Positions 19,508-27,443 of a stretch of 35,844 nt of DNA are shown piece by piece. The stretch covers positions 1-35,844 of the forward strand of contig WLPT01000015.1 of the NCBI GenBank assembly GCA_009698675.1. The letters are read 5' to 3'. The notes below the pieces were generated by a model that ran no database searches, had not been told where the DNA came from, and worked only from the letters and a program-made list of their open reading frames with translations. Within the stretch, counting starts at the first letter, position 1, and every line of letters starts with the position of its first letter. Position numbers and translations under genes: made by a program. The DNA is from Actinomycetota bacterium. Lineage in GTDB: Bacteria > Actinomycetota > Actinomycetes > Nanopelagicales > Nanopelagicaceae.

Positions 19508-19513
19508 AGTCTA
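19508..19513 (-). promoter_or_regulatory. Candidate -10 box (TAGACT) for leaderless glmU
   Basis: TAGACT on the minus strand sits at -12 to -7 from the GTG start of glmU at 19501, which would place the transcript start at the start codon. It lies between tRNA-Gln and glmU, so glmU-prs can be transcribed separately from the tRNA. Confidence 0.55.
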
Positions 19514-19535
19514 TCGGTGGAGATTTACCTTATTG

Positions 19536-19607
19536 CTCCGCCACCAGGTATCGATCCTGGACCCTGGGCTTCAAAGGCCCATGTGCTAGCCACTACACAA
19601 TGGCGGA
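19536..19607 (-). tRNA. tRNA-Gln (UUG)
   Basis: The reverse strand gives acceptor TCCGCCA/TGGCGGA with discriminator G, D arm GTG-GCAC region, anticodon stem TGGGC/GCCCA enclosing CTTTGAA (anticodon TTG), and T arm containing GATCGATAC. Length is 72 nt and CCA is not encoded. It lies between ispE and glmU on the same strand. Confidence 0.95.
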
Positions 19608-19660
19608 ACCCGTATTCTCCCTCATAAAAGGTGATGCTTGTGACCACCTGGCCACGGCCA

Positions 19661-20575
19661 TTAGTTGAGAATCTTCGCCCCGGCCACTGGTCCACTTGCA
19701 CGTGCAACGCTTCCAACTACGCCACTTGCCGTTAAAGCCACCGCTAAATCAAGGCCCGCCTCTTCATCGGCAACTAAAAATGCAACGGTAGGACCCGAAC
19801 CTGAAACGAGGGCACCAAGTGCTCCATACTCATGGCCAACTTCTAAAACTAAACGCAATGCCGGACGAAGTGAACAGGCCGCAGCTTGCAGATCATTTAC
19901 AAGGCAGAGTCCAACTGCCTTTGGATCTGCGGCAAGGAGAGCTTGCATCAATGATTCATTTGTCTGCGGCTGTGTAATCTCAGATTCAGCACGAAGGCGA
20001 TCACACTCACCATATACGGCCGGTGTTGATAATCCAACGCTCGATAAAGCTAAGACCCAGTGATAGGTACCGCGGGAAAGAGCTGCGGTTAACTGATCAC
20101 CATGTCCGGTGCCAATTGCAGTTCCGCCACTCAACATAAAAGGTACGTCACTGCCTATCTGCGCAGCAATCTCTGACATCTCTTCGCGGCTCATTCCGAG
20201 CGAGTATAAATAATCTATTGCAACAATTGCAGCGGCCGCATCGGCGCTTCCTCCAGCCATCCCACCTGCAACTGGAATCGATTTCTTAATCTCTACATGC
20301 ACATCAATCTCTAAGTCATACTCTTTTGCCATTAACTCGATCGCTTTAAATGCAAGATTGCTCTCATCTGCTGGAACACCATGTACATGTTCGCCGATAA
20401 TAGAGATGCTAACGCCGCTATTCTCCTTGGCAAAAGTTACGGTGACATCATCAAAGATTGAAATCGCTTGAAAAACCGTAACGAGATTATGAAAGCCATC
20501 ATCCTCACGCGGTCCAACCGAGAGCTGCAGATTGACTTTTGCCGGCACGCGCACGGTTACGTTCTTTACTGGCAT
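19661..20575 (-). CDS. ispE: 4-diphosphocytidyl-2-C-methyl-D-erythritol kinase
   Basis: This 304-residue GHMP-family kinase of the MEP isoprenoid pathway phosphorylates CDP-methylerythritol. The N-terminal VRVPAKVNLQLSVG, the ATP loop PVAGGMAGGSADAAAA (about residues 104-119), DVPFMLSGGTAIGTGHGD and the C-terminal GALVSGSGPTVAFL are all present. It follows rsmA by 24 nt in the conserved tatD-rsmA-ispE order. A TAGGGT box in that gap suggests an internal leaderless promoter. Confidence 0.96.
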   Translation of the reverse strand: MPVKNVTVRVPAKVNLQLSVGPREDDGFHNLVTVFQAISIFDDVTVTFAKENSGVSISIIGEHVHGVPADESNLAFKAIELMAKEYDLEIDVHVEIKKSIPVAGGMAGGSADAAAAIVAIDYLYSLGMSREEMSEIAAQIGSDVPFMLSGGTAIGTGHGDQLTAALSRGTYHWVLALSSVGLSTPAVYGECDRLRAESEITQPQTNESLMQALLAADPKAVGLCLVNDLQAAACSLRPALRLVLEVGHEYGALGALVSGSGPTVAFLVADEEAGLDLAVALTASGVVGSVARASGPVAGAKILN

Positions 20576-20581
20576 GAATTG

Positions 20582-20587
20582 ACCCTA
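20582..20587 (-). promoter_or_regulatory. Candidate -10 box (TAGGGT) for leaderless ispE
   Basis: In the 24-nt gap between rsmA and ispE, TAGGGT on the minus strand lies at -12 to -7 from the ispE ATG. No Shine-Dalgarno is present. The placement matches the boxes before glmU and the LRR gene. Confidence 0.45.
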
Positions 20588-20599
20588 TTGCCTTCGTTA

Positions 20600-21439
20600 T
20601 TAATTGTCAGGTTCTGCGTGAGCGATGGCACAAAAACTTGATATTTCAAGGGCCTCTCCACGAAGAGTTGGATCAATACCGGCCCGCAATAAAACCGCTT
20701 CGGCCGCGCGCGATGAACCATATAAAGAGGAGAGCGCAGAGCGCAACATTTTTCGGCGCTGAGCAAATGCGCCATCGATTATTGCAAAGGTTTTCTTACG
20801 TAAATCTTCATCTCCTGGAGTCGGGCGGCGAGTAAATGAGACCAGTTTTGAATCTACATTTGGTGCCGGCCAGAAAACCGAACGTGAGATTGAACCTGCA
20901 GCTTTTACTTCGGCCCACCAAGCAGCTTTTACCGATGGGATTCCATACTCCTTTGTCCCAGGTTTGCCGGCCAAACGATCGGCCACCTCGGCTTGCACCA
21001 TAACGACCCCAGTTCGAATCGTTGGAAATTTTTCAAGTAAGTGCAAAAGGACTGGGACTGAAACGTTATAGGGCAGATTTGCAACTAAGACAGTTGGCTG
21101 CATCGGTAGCTCCTGCAACGTCAAAGCATCACGATGTATTACCGTCAATTTTTCAGGCTCATCAGCATGTTCGGCCACAGTAATTGGAAGTTGGGTTGCT
21201 AGTCGACTATCGATTTCGACTGCAATAACCGACGCAGCACTATTCATTAGCGCTAACGTTAACGAGCCCAGTCCAGGACCAATCTCTAAAGCGATGTCAT
21301 CGGATGTAACGCCTGCAATGCGAACAATTTTCGTGCAAACATTTGAATCAATAACAAAGTTTTGGCCCAGTGATTTAGATGGTTTTAAATCTAGCGCGGT
21401 CGCTAGCGCGCGGATTTGTGCTGCACCGAGAAGGTTCAT
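20600..21439 (-). CDS. rsmA: 16S rRNA dimethyladenosine transferase
   Basis: This 279-residue KsgA/RsmA methyltransferase dimethylates two adjacent adenines near the 3' end of 16S rRNA during 30S maturation. It shows the family's LGQNFVIDSNV, the SAM-binding ALEIGPGLGSLTLAL, VEIDSRL, and the catalytic NLPYNVSVPVLLHLL motif. The C-terminal RNA-binding part includes FAQRRKMLRSALSSL. It overlaps tatD by 4 nt. In M. tuberculosis rpfB lies between these two genes, as I recall; here there is no room for it. Confidence 0.96.
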   Translation of the reverse strand: MNLLGAAQIRALATALDLKPSKSLGQNFVIDSNVCTKIVRIAGVTSDDIALEIGPGLGSLTLALMNSAASVIAVEIDSRLATQLPITVAEHADEPEKLTVIHRDALTLQELPMQPTVLVANLPYNVSVPVLLHLLEKFPTIRTGVVMVQAEVADRLAGKPGTKEYGIPSVKAAWWAEVKAAGSISRSVFWPAPNVDSKLVSFTRRPTPGDEDLRKKTFAIIDGAFAQRRKMLRSALSSLYGSSRAAEAVLLRAGIDPTLRGEALEISSFCAIAHAEPDN

Positions 21440-22296
21440 GAGGCAAAGGAACCAAATAGGCGCTCGGCATTATTGCTTAGTTCAAATGCCAGTTCACCGA
21501 GATCACACTCGCGTTCAGTTGCCATAGCTCGAACGATGTTTGCAACCTGCGCAGGAGTATTTCCAGCGCCGCGGTGGGGCATCGGGGCTAAGAAAGGCGA
21601 GTCTGTTTCGACTAGAAGTTGATTCATTGGAACCAACTTAACGGCCTCTCGAAGTTGCGGCGCGTTTTTAAAGGTCAGCGTTCCAGCAAAAGAGAGAATA
21701 TAGCCACGTTCTATGCAGGTTTTTGCCATTGCAACATCGCCTGAAAAACAGTGAAAGATAACTTTCTCAGGTGCACCGACTTCTAGCAAAACCGACAAAA
21801 CATCATCGTGTGAATCGCGATCGTGAATAACCAGTGCTTTATTGGTTTTCTTTGCCAGTTCAATATGCCATTTAAATGACTCTTGCTGTCTAGCCCGTAA
21901 CTCAGGCGGCGTACGAAAATAATCTAAACCCGTCTCACCTATTGCGCGTACCCGTGGATGTTGTGCGAGCGCTTCGATGATCGCCCAATCGGCGGCTAAA
22001 TCTGCAACAACTGGAGCCTCATTAGGATGCAAAGCAACTGCAGCCAATACTGCTGTATCCCATTTCTCTGCTGCAGCTACACACCATGCAGATTGTTCGG
22101 CGGAGTATCCAACTTGAACAATACGATCGACGTTTACCGATTTTGCCTCGGCAATTACATCGGCAACCTCTTGAGAGTCAGGGGCGGTATTTGTGATGAT
22201 CTCCATGTGTGCATGGGCATCGACGGTTGCGACGGGAAGTGGTTGCGGTAACGGTGCACGCGGACGATCAATATCGCGGTTGTGGCGGTCAGCCAT
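21436..22296 (-). CDS. tatD: TatD family metal-dependent hydrolase
   Basis: This 286-residue TIM-barrel hydrolase is probably a deoxyribonuclease by family. Metal-ligand motifs are VDAHAHMEI near the start, IGETGLDYFR, VIHDRDSHDDVL, FHCFSGD and LVETDSPFLAP. The Arg/Pro-rich first ~25 residues precede the conserved domain. It lies 5 nt downstream of metG and overlaps rsmA by 4 nt, the standard actinobacterial translation/ribosome-maturation operon. The cellular substrate is not certain. Confidence 0.94.
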   Translation of the reverse strand: MADRHNRDIDRPRAPLPQPLPVATVDAHAHMEIITNTAPDSQEVADVIAEAKSVNVDRIVQVGYSAEQSAWCVAAAEKWDTAVLAAVALHPNEAPVVADLAADWAIIEALAQHPRVRAIGETGLDYFRTPPELRARQQESFKWHIELAKKTNKALVIHDRDSHDDVLSVLLEVGAPEKVIFHCFSGDVAMAKTCIERGYILSFAGTLTFKNAPQLREAVKLVPMNQLLVETDSPFLAPMPHRGAGNTPAQVANIVRAMATERECDLGELAFELSNNAERLFGSFAS

Positions 22297-22301
22297 ATTT
22301 C

Positions 22302-23867
22302 TTATGCGCCTGTTTCTAAACGGGGAAATAGGACTGGCGTCTTAGTAACTCTTGCACCTGCTGGTAACTGACCCCACGTTGCTACATCACTAATCTTTTG
22401 CGCAGATAGATCACCTAGTTGTTCCTGGGCTCCGAGACTCTGCCAGAGAATTTCGCACGTTGCCGGCATCACTGGGTGCAGTAGAACCGCTAGCGCGCGC
22501 AAAGACTCAGCGGTGTTATATAGAACCTCTTCAAGGGTTTTTTTATTGGCTTCATCTTTGGCAAGAATCCAAGGCTCTTTCTCGGTGACATATCCATTTA
22601 CTTTCTTACAAAAATCCATAATCGCTAAAATTCCACCTTGGAAATCAAGTTCGCATATTGCTGCATCGGCCTTTGTTACTGCGATATCTAACGCTGCCTG
22701 CAGACCAGCATCATGGCTGACGGCGGGCAGTACACCTTCACAGTATTTTTCAACCATAGCAGCAGAGCGTGAGGCTAAGTTGCCAAAGTCATTAGCAAGC
22801 TCGGATGTGTACCGGGCCGACATGTCTTCCCAAGAAAATGAACCATCTGTACCAAATGGAATCGCTCGCAAAAAGTAATATCGAAATGCATCTACGCCAA
22901 AGTGATCGGTGATGTCTTTCGGTGCAATTCCAGTCAGTTTGCTCTTACTCATCTTTTCTCCGCCGACCAAGAGCCAGCCATGAGCAAAGACTTTCTTTGG
23001 AACGTCAATGCCCGCAGCCATCAGCATCGCGGGCCAAATAACTGCGTGAAAGCGCAAAATATCTTTTCCTACTAAGTGCACATCGGCGGGCCAAGTTTGT
23101 GCAAACTTCTTACCACCTTCGCTATCGGCGGCATCGGTTAAGCCAACTGCAGTTGCATAGTTTAACAAGGCATCAAACCAGACATAGACAACTTGATCTG
23201 TATCCCACGGAACTGGTATTCCCCAGTCAAAGGTCGAGCGCGAAATTGATAGATCAGAGACGCCGCCCTCTAAGAATGAAATGACCTCATTGCGTGCGCT
23301 CTCAGGTTGGCATGCATCGGGATTAGAGCGGTAGTGCTCTAACAGCTTCTCAGTAAATGCGGAAAGTTTGAAGAACCAGTTATTTTCGTTGACGAGTTCG
23401 ATTGGCTTGCTATGAATCGGGCAGCACTTTTGACCATCGATTTCGATGAGATCTCCAGCCAATTTAAACTCTTCACAGCCCACGCAATATGGGCCCTCAT
23501 ATTTTCCAGCATAGATATGCCCTGAATCTTTAAGAGATTGCAGAAATTTTTGTACGCGCTCTGTATGTCGTTTTTCAGTTGTGCGAATGAAATCATCGTT
23601 GGCGATATTTAGACTTTCCCAGTTTGGCTTCCAGGCATCGTGAACTAGGCGATCGACCCAAGCTTGGGGCGCAGTTGAGTTCTCTTGCGCGGTGCGCATA
23701 ACCTTTTGTCCATGCTCATCGGTTCCAGTTAAGAACCAGACTGACTCTCCTTTTTGACGATGCCAGCGAGTGAGTACATCTCCAGCCACAGTTGTATAGG
23801 CATGCCCAATATGCGGGGCATCGTTGACGTAATAAATCGGCGTCGTTAAGTAAAAGGATTTATTCAC
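22302..23867 (-). CDS. metG: Methionyl-tRNA synthetase
   Basis: This 521-residue class-I synthetase charges tRNA-Met. The signature PHIGHAYTTVAGDVLTRW (HIGH) and the KMSKSKLTG (KMSKS) loop are intact. A zinc-knuckle region is visible as CVGCEEF followed by KCCPIH, and WFFKLS follows. The C-terminal anticodon-binding domain spans ~385-515. There is no C-terminal tRNA-binding extension, in line with the short actinobacterial form. The start is GTG, overlapping the rsmI stop as GTGA, so translation is probably coupled. Confidence 0.97.
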   Translation of the reverse strand: MNKSFYLTTPIYYVNDAPHIGHAYTTVAGDVLTRWHRQKGESVWFLTGTDEHGQKVMRTAQENSTAPQAWVDRLVHDAWKPNWESLNIANDDFIRTTEKRHTERVQKFLQSLKDSGHIYAGKYEGPYCVGCEEFKLAGDLIEIDGQKCCPIHSKPIELVNENNWFFKLSAFTEKLLEHYRSNPDACQPESARNEVISFLEGGVSDLSISRSTFDWGIPVPWDTDQVVYVWFDALLNYATAVGLTDAADSEGGKKFAQTWPADVHLVGKDILRFHAVIWPAMLMAAGIDVPKKVFAHGWLLVGGEKMSKSKLTGIAPKDITDHFGVDAFRYYFLRAIPFGTDGSFSWEDMSARYTSELANDFGNLASRSAAMVEKYCEGVLPAVSHDAGLQAALDIAVTKADAAICELDFQGGILAIMDFCKKVNGYVTEKEPWILAKDEANKKTLEEVLYNTAESLRALAVLLHPVMPATCEILWQSLGAQEQLGDLSAQKISDVATWGQLPAGARVTKTPVLFPRLETGA

Positions 23868-24706
23868 GGGTTTATCTTATTAGCATCAACGACTGCGGCA
23901 TAAACAATTCGCTTTGCAATACCGAACTCTTGGGCAACCGATGCAATTGCCCCTTTGCGATCCATTCCCGCCCCCTCAAATTCACGCACTCGAGCGACCA
24001 TCTCATCGGCCGACAGTGATGCCGAATCAGCCGATGCACCTTCAACAACGAGAGTAATCTCCCCCAATACTTCATTGGAGTCGGCCCATGTGGAGAGTTC
24101 ACTTAAAGTGCCACGTATCGTTTCCTCGTAGCGCTTAGTCATTTCACGACAGATTGCACCCCGACGCTCTCCCCCAAATACACCAGCGGCATCACCCAAT
24201 GAATCTCCCAAGCGGTGTGGGGCTTCAAAGAAAACCATTGTCCGCTCTTCATGGCGCAGTTTTTCAAAAGAGGCTAACCGAGCACCTGATGCGCGCGGAG
24301 TAAAGCCCTCAAAAGTAAATCGATCGGTAGGCAGTCCAGAGAGCGCTACGGCCATTGTTACAGCACTTGGTCCAGGAATAACTCGCACTTCGATTCCATT
24401 TTTAATTGCATCGCGCATCAGGCGAAAACCTGGATCACTAATCGTTGGCATACCCGCATCTGAAACCACTAAGACTGTAGCACCGGCGCTAAGTTCATCT
24501 AAAAGTTCACGTGTGCGATCCTCTTCATTGCCTTCAAAGAAAGATAAAACTCGGGCAGTAAAAGTAACTTCGATATCTGAACATAGACGATGAAATCTTC
24601 GTGAGTCTTCGGCGGCGATGATTGTGGCCTCTTCAATCGCCGTTTTTAGGCGCGCGCTGGCATCACCTACGTTACCAAGCGGGGTTGCCGCCAAAATTAA
24701 AGCCAT
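23864..24706 (-). CDS. rsmI: 16S rRNA (cytidine-2'-O)-methyltransferase
   Basis: This 280-residue SAM-dependent methyltransferase of the RsmI/YraL family (tetrapyrrole methylase fold) modifies a cytidine of 16S rRNA. Motifs are LAATPLGNVGDAS at the start, AAEDSRRFHRL, VSDAGMPTISDPGFRL, VIPGPSAVTMALS-type (here AVTMAVALSGLP) and MVFFEAPHRL. It is the first gene of the rsmI-metG-tatD-rsmA-ispE run and diverges from the mannosyltransferase gene with a 51-bp gap. Confidence 0.96.
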   Translation of the reverse strand: MALILAATPLGNVGDASARLKTAIEEATIIAAEDSRRFHRLCSDIEVTFTARVLSFFEGNEEDRTRELLDELSAGATVLVVSDAGMPTISDPGFRLMRDAIKNGIEVRVIPGPSAVTMAVALSGLPTDRFTFEGFTPRASGARLASFEKLRHEERTMVFFEAPHRLGDSLGDAAGVFGGERRGAICREMTKRYEETIRGTLSELSTWADSNEVLGEITLVVEGASADSASLSADEMVARVREFEGAGMDRKGAIASVAQEFGIAKRIVYAAVVDANKINP

Positions 24707-24744
24707 AGGACCATCATCTCAGTAATTTCGCCCGTAGTAAGCCA

Positions 24745-24750
24745 TACGAT
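24745..24750 (+). promoter_or_regulatory. Candidate -10 box (TACGAT) for leaderless pmt
   Basis: TACGAT lies at -13 to -8 from the ATG at 24758 in the rsmI/pmt divergent gap. No Shine-Dalgarno precedes the ATG, so a transcript starting at the ATG is plausible. Confidence 0.45.
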
Positions 24751-24757
24751 TACGCAC

Positions 24758-26032
24758 ATGATGGCCGCCCTTGCTCCAATAGTTATCGCGATCGCATCTC
24801 TGGCGCTGCGCCTTTTCAACCTATCCACCCCAAAGGGTTTGGTTTTCGATGAGGTCTATTACGTTGATGGTGCGCGAGATTTTTTGAAATTTGGCGTTGA
24901 GGTTTCAGGTAGTAAGCCTGAGTTTATTGTCCATCCTCCAGTTGGAAAGTGGCTCATTGCTGGAGGAATTAAACTCTTTGGAGATAATGAGTTCGGCTGG
25001 CGTTTTGCTACAGCGCTTATAGGCACCTTGTTGATTCTTCTCTTTGCACGCCTAGTCCACACGCTCTTTTACTCACCACTTATTACCGCCCTTGGCGCTG
25101 GTCTCATGGCGATGGATGGGCTTCAACTTGTTCACTCACGCACCGCACTTCTAGATCTCTTTCTAACTTTTTTCATTCTTCTTTCGGTTTATTTTTGGTA
25201 TCGAGAACAACACTGGTTTGCCGCAATCGCTCTGGGACTTGCGTTAGGAACAAAGTGGAGCGCCTTGTATTTCCTATTACTTTTGGCTCTTGTTTCGATA
25301 TATAGAGTTTTTACTTCGTACTCTGGCCGCGCGATTATTAAACCCACATTGATTAAATCCATTCAATATGGATTTCTTCCCATCGCGATCTACATAAGTA
25401 CATGGACGGGGTGGTTTCTTAGTAATCGCGGATGGGATCGAAAATGGTCTCCGAGTGTCATCGCATCATGGTGGCACTATCACGCTGAAATGCTGGGCTT
25501 TCATACTGGATTGACCCAGAAGCACTCCTACCAAGCAAATCCTTGGAGCTGGATGGTGATGGGACGACCAACTTCATTCTTCTACGACTCGCCCAAAACA
25601 TGCAGCTCTAAAAACTGCTCTCAGGAGGTTTTAGCACTCGGTACCCCGATCCTTTGGTGGCTTGGAACTATTGCAGTTGCTATCGCCTTCGGGTTTTGGT
25701 TTCAATCAATCTATAAGCGGAAGTTCAACAATGTTTTGAATTTGATTGTGCTAGGTATGAGCGCTGGCTACTTGCCATGGTTTTTCTTTCAGGCCCGCAC
25801 AGTTTTCTCTTTCTATGCAATCATCTTTGAGCCTTTTATGCTGCTTGCCATTGTCTATTGCATAAAACTCTTACTAGATAGCGCATTAGACCCACGTATT
25901 TCAATAGCTATTGTTACCGCGGTAGTCATTGCAATATTCCTCAACTTTATATATTTCATACCGATATTTACCGGTGAAATTATTAACTACAGCGGTTGGT
26001 TTAACCGTATGTGGTTGAGCTCGTGGATCTAA
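24758..26032 (+). CDS. pmt: Dolichyl-phosphate-mannose-type protein O-mannosyltransferase
   Basis: This 424-residue multi-pass membrane protein of the PMT/GT39 family moves mannose from polyprenyl-phosphate-mannose onto Ser/Thr of secreted proteins. The catalytic Asp-Glu pair is in GLVFDEVYYVDGARD (residues 31-32) in the first outer loop, followed by FIVHPPVGKW. About ten further helices are evident, and GTKWSALYF is conserved. It is shorter than the ~500-residue mycobacterial enzyme (as I recall), mostly because the N-terminal cytoplasmic extension is absent. It pairs head to head with rsmI as in M. tuberculosis (Rv1002c/Rv1003, from memory). The large secreted proteins in this window are plausible substrates, which is an inference. 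Confidence 0.93.
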   Translation: MMAALAPIVIAIASLALRLFNLSTPKGLVFDEVYYVDGARDFLKFGVEVSGSKPEFIVHPPVGKWLIAGGIKLFGDNEFGWRFATALIGTLLILLFARLVHTLFYSPLITALGAGLMAMDGLQLVHSRTALLDLFLTFFILLSVYFWYREQHWFAAIALGLALGTKWSALYFLLLLALVSIYRVFTSYSGRAIIKPTLIKSIQYGFLPIAIYISTWTGWFLSNRGWDRKWSPSVIASWWHYHAEMLGFHTGLTQKHSYQANPWSWMVMGRPTSFFYDSPKTCSSKNCSQEVLALGTPILWWLGTIAVAIAFGFWFQSIYKRKFNNVLNLIVLGMSAGYLPWFFFQARTVFSFYAIIFEPFMLLAIVYCIKLLLDSALDPRISIAIVTAVVIAIFLNFIYFIPIFTGEIINYSGWFNRMWLSSWI

Positions 26033-26809
26033 CTACTGATTAGCTGCCCGAGACTGGTTTAATCGCTCAACTGCGGCATCTGCAAGTTGCTGATCAAATA
26101 TTTCGTTGCGGGACGGCGAGGCTGCTGCTAGAGCTTCGCGCTCAAGACGCTCTTGCTCATCGCTCCATGCGCCAGGAATAGTTAGATCGATAACACGTTT
26201 TGGAACAATCGCCTTAGGTGCACTGACATATGTTGGAACTGGAACTTCGGCAGGTTGCCATGCATTACGAACACTCGCACTTCCTTGAGGGACGATGACA
26301 ACTCCCTTGAGTTCACGCTCAGATAATGGAATCCAATGCTCTTGTGTATCTCTTGGTGTAACTACTTCAACAAGATTTGTTGCAGATACTCCTGCGGTAC
26401 GTCGGTGTAACTGCTGAATACGTCGATGTTGAATACTGTCTGCGACGCTTTGTCGTCGTACATTAGCGACATAAATTAAAATGCCAGTTACTGGGACAAG
26501 TGCATACAAGAATGGCATCGTATTCATAAACCCACCCACGATAGTTGTTGTTAGGGAAAAAATAAGAAGTGTGAAGATGATCCGTCGACGTAATAAGAGC
26601 TGGGCAATCTTGGCTTCTCGATCTAAATCAATATGGTGAACACCATGATTGTCGGTTTTATACGCTGAAGAATTAGCGACAACAGTGAGCGCGACTTTGA
26701 AGCGCTCAACGGATTTACCAGAAAACTCATTTCGATTATGGATCCAGCGGGGTGCAAAATAGGCCACCCACATGCCGATGATCGCAATATAAATAAGTCC
26801 GGAAGCCAT
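26033..26809 (-). CDS. Conserved actinobacterial three-helix membrane protein; candidate receptor of the gephyrin-like protein (GlpR-like)
   Basis: The protein is ~258 residues from ATG 26809; a TTG three codons upstream is less likely. One membrane helix lies at the N-terminus (~3-20, GLIYIAIIGMWVAYFAPRWI). After a short polar stretch with HHIDLDREAKIAQLLLRRR come two helices (~78-95 and ~101-119). A ~135-residue soluble C-terminal part follows with VIDLTIPGAWSDEQERLERE, charged and partly disordered. It sits where Rv0996 lies in M. tuberculosis, beside rimJ and moeA1 homologues. By position and topology it may be the membrane receptor of the gephyrin-like division protein known in corynebacteria. 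I infer this from context, not from a recognised motif. TATCTT at -14 to -9 could be a -10 box. Confidence 0.7.
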   Translation of the reverse strand: MASGLIYIAIIGMWVAYFAPRWIHNRNEFSGKSVERFKVALTVVANSSAYKTDNHGVHHIDLDREAKIAQLLLRRRIIFTLLIFSLTTTIVGGFMNTMPFLYALVPVTGILIYVANVRRQSVADSIQHRRIQQLHRRTAGVSATNLVEVVTPRDTQEHWIPLSERELKGVVIVPQGSASVRNAWQPAEVPVPTYVSAPKAIVPKRVIDLTIPGAWSDEQERLEREALAAASPSRNEIFDQQLADAAVERLNQSRAANQ

Positions 26810-26857
26810 GATGTACAAAGATAAAGGAGGTTTCTTTACTTTTCTGGGATTTAGAGG

Positions 26858-27436
26858 TTACTTAATTGAGGGATTTTCCTTCACAAAACAGATATGGTCT
26901 CGCCAATCCCCATCAATATGTAGGTATCGAGCCCTGCCGCCCTCAAAGATATAGCCGGCTTTTTCGGCGACTCTGCGCGAAGCGGCATTTTCTGGACGCA
27001 GGTTGATCTCAATTCGGTGGAGAAGTAGCGATTTGAATGCATACTCCGTGAGCAGCTCTACGGCAGCGCTGGTATAGCCCTTATTGGCGAAGTTGCGGTC
27101 GATCCAGTAACCGATATGCCCTCCACGAAGGGCGCCATATACCACTGCGCCTAGTGAAATCTGACCGATGAGATTTCGATCCTTCCAGATTGCAAAGGTG
27201 AAGGAGCGGGCCTGCTTAGCTTCGGTATTTAACGTTCGAACCATCCCGAAGTACGAGGGCAGTAGGTGGTTCTGGTCGGCTTCATCTGCATAGAGCCGGG
27301 GAGTTGTTGCCTCCCATGGCGATAGCCACTCTCGATTTTCGGCTCGAACTGCGTTCCATTTTTTGCGGTCTTGATATCTAAGGGGCCGCAAGAGAATTTC
27401 ATCCCCAAAAATTGTTACGGGCCAGTGTTGATTCAT
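26858..27436 (-). CDS. rimJ: GNAT acetyltransferase, RimJ/RimL family
   Basis: The protein is ~192 residues from ATG 27436 (MNQHWPVTI); the longer TTG reading overlaps the end of the upstream gene and lacks family similarity. GNAT features include ILLRPLRYQDRKKW at the start, LIGQISLGAVVYGALRGGHIGYWID, NKGYTSAAVELL as the acetyl-CoA loop (Q/RxxGxG/A position is NKGYTSA) and the C-terminal HRIEINLRPENAASRRVAEKAGY. The family acetylates N-termini of ribosomal proteins or other substrates; the target here is unknown. It lies 7 nt downstream of the MoeA-like gene. Confidence 0.88.
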   Translation of the reverse strand: MNQHWPVTIFGDEILLRPLRYQDRKKWNAVRAENREWLSPWEATTPRLYADEADQNHLLPSYFGMVRTLNTEAKQARSFTFAIWKDRNLIGQISLGAVVYGALRGGHIGYWIDRNFANKGYTSAAVELLTEYAFKSLLLHRIEINLRPENAASRRVAEKAGYIFEGGRARYLHIDGDWRDHICFVKENPSIK

Positions 27437-27443
27437 CGTGTTC

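Noticed and set aside
26823-26830. Perfect plus-strand Shine-Dalgarno-like AAAGGAGG
   Set aside because: No start codon or open frame follows at a usable distance. It lies between minus-strand genes.
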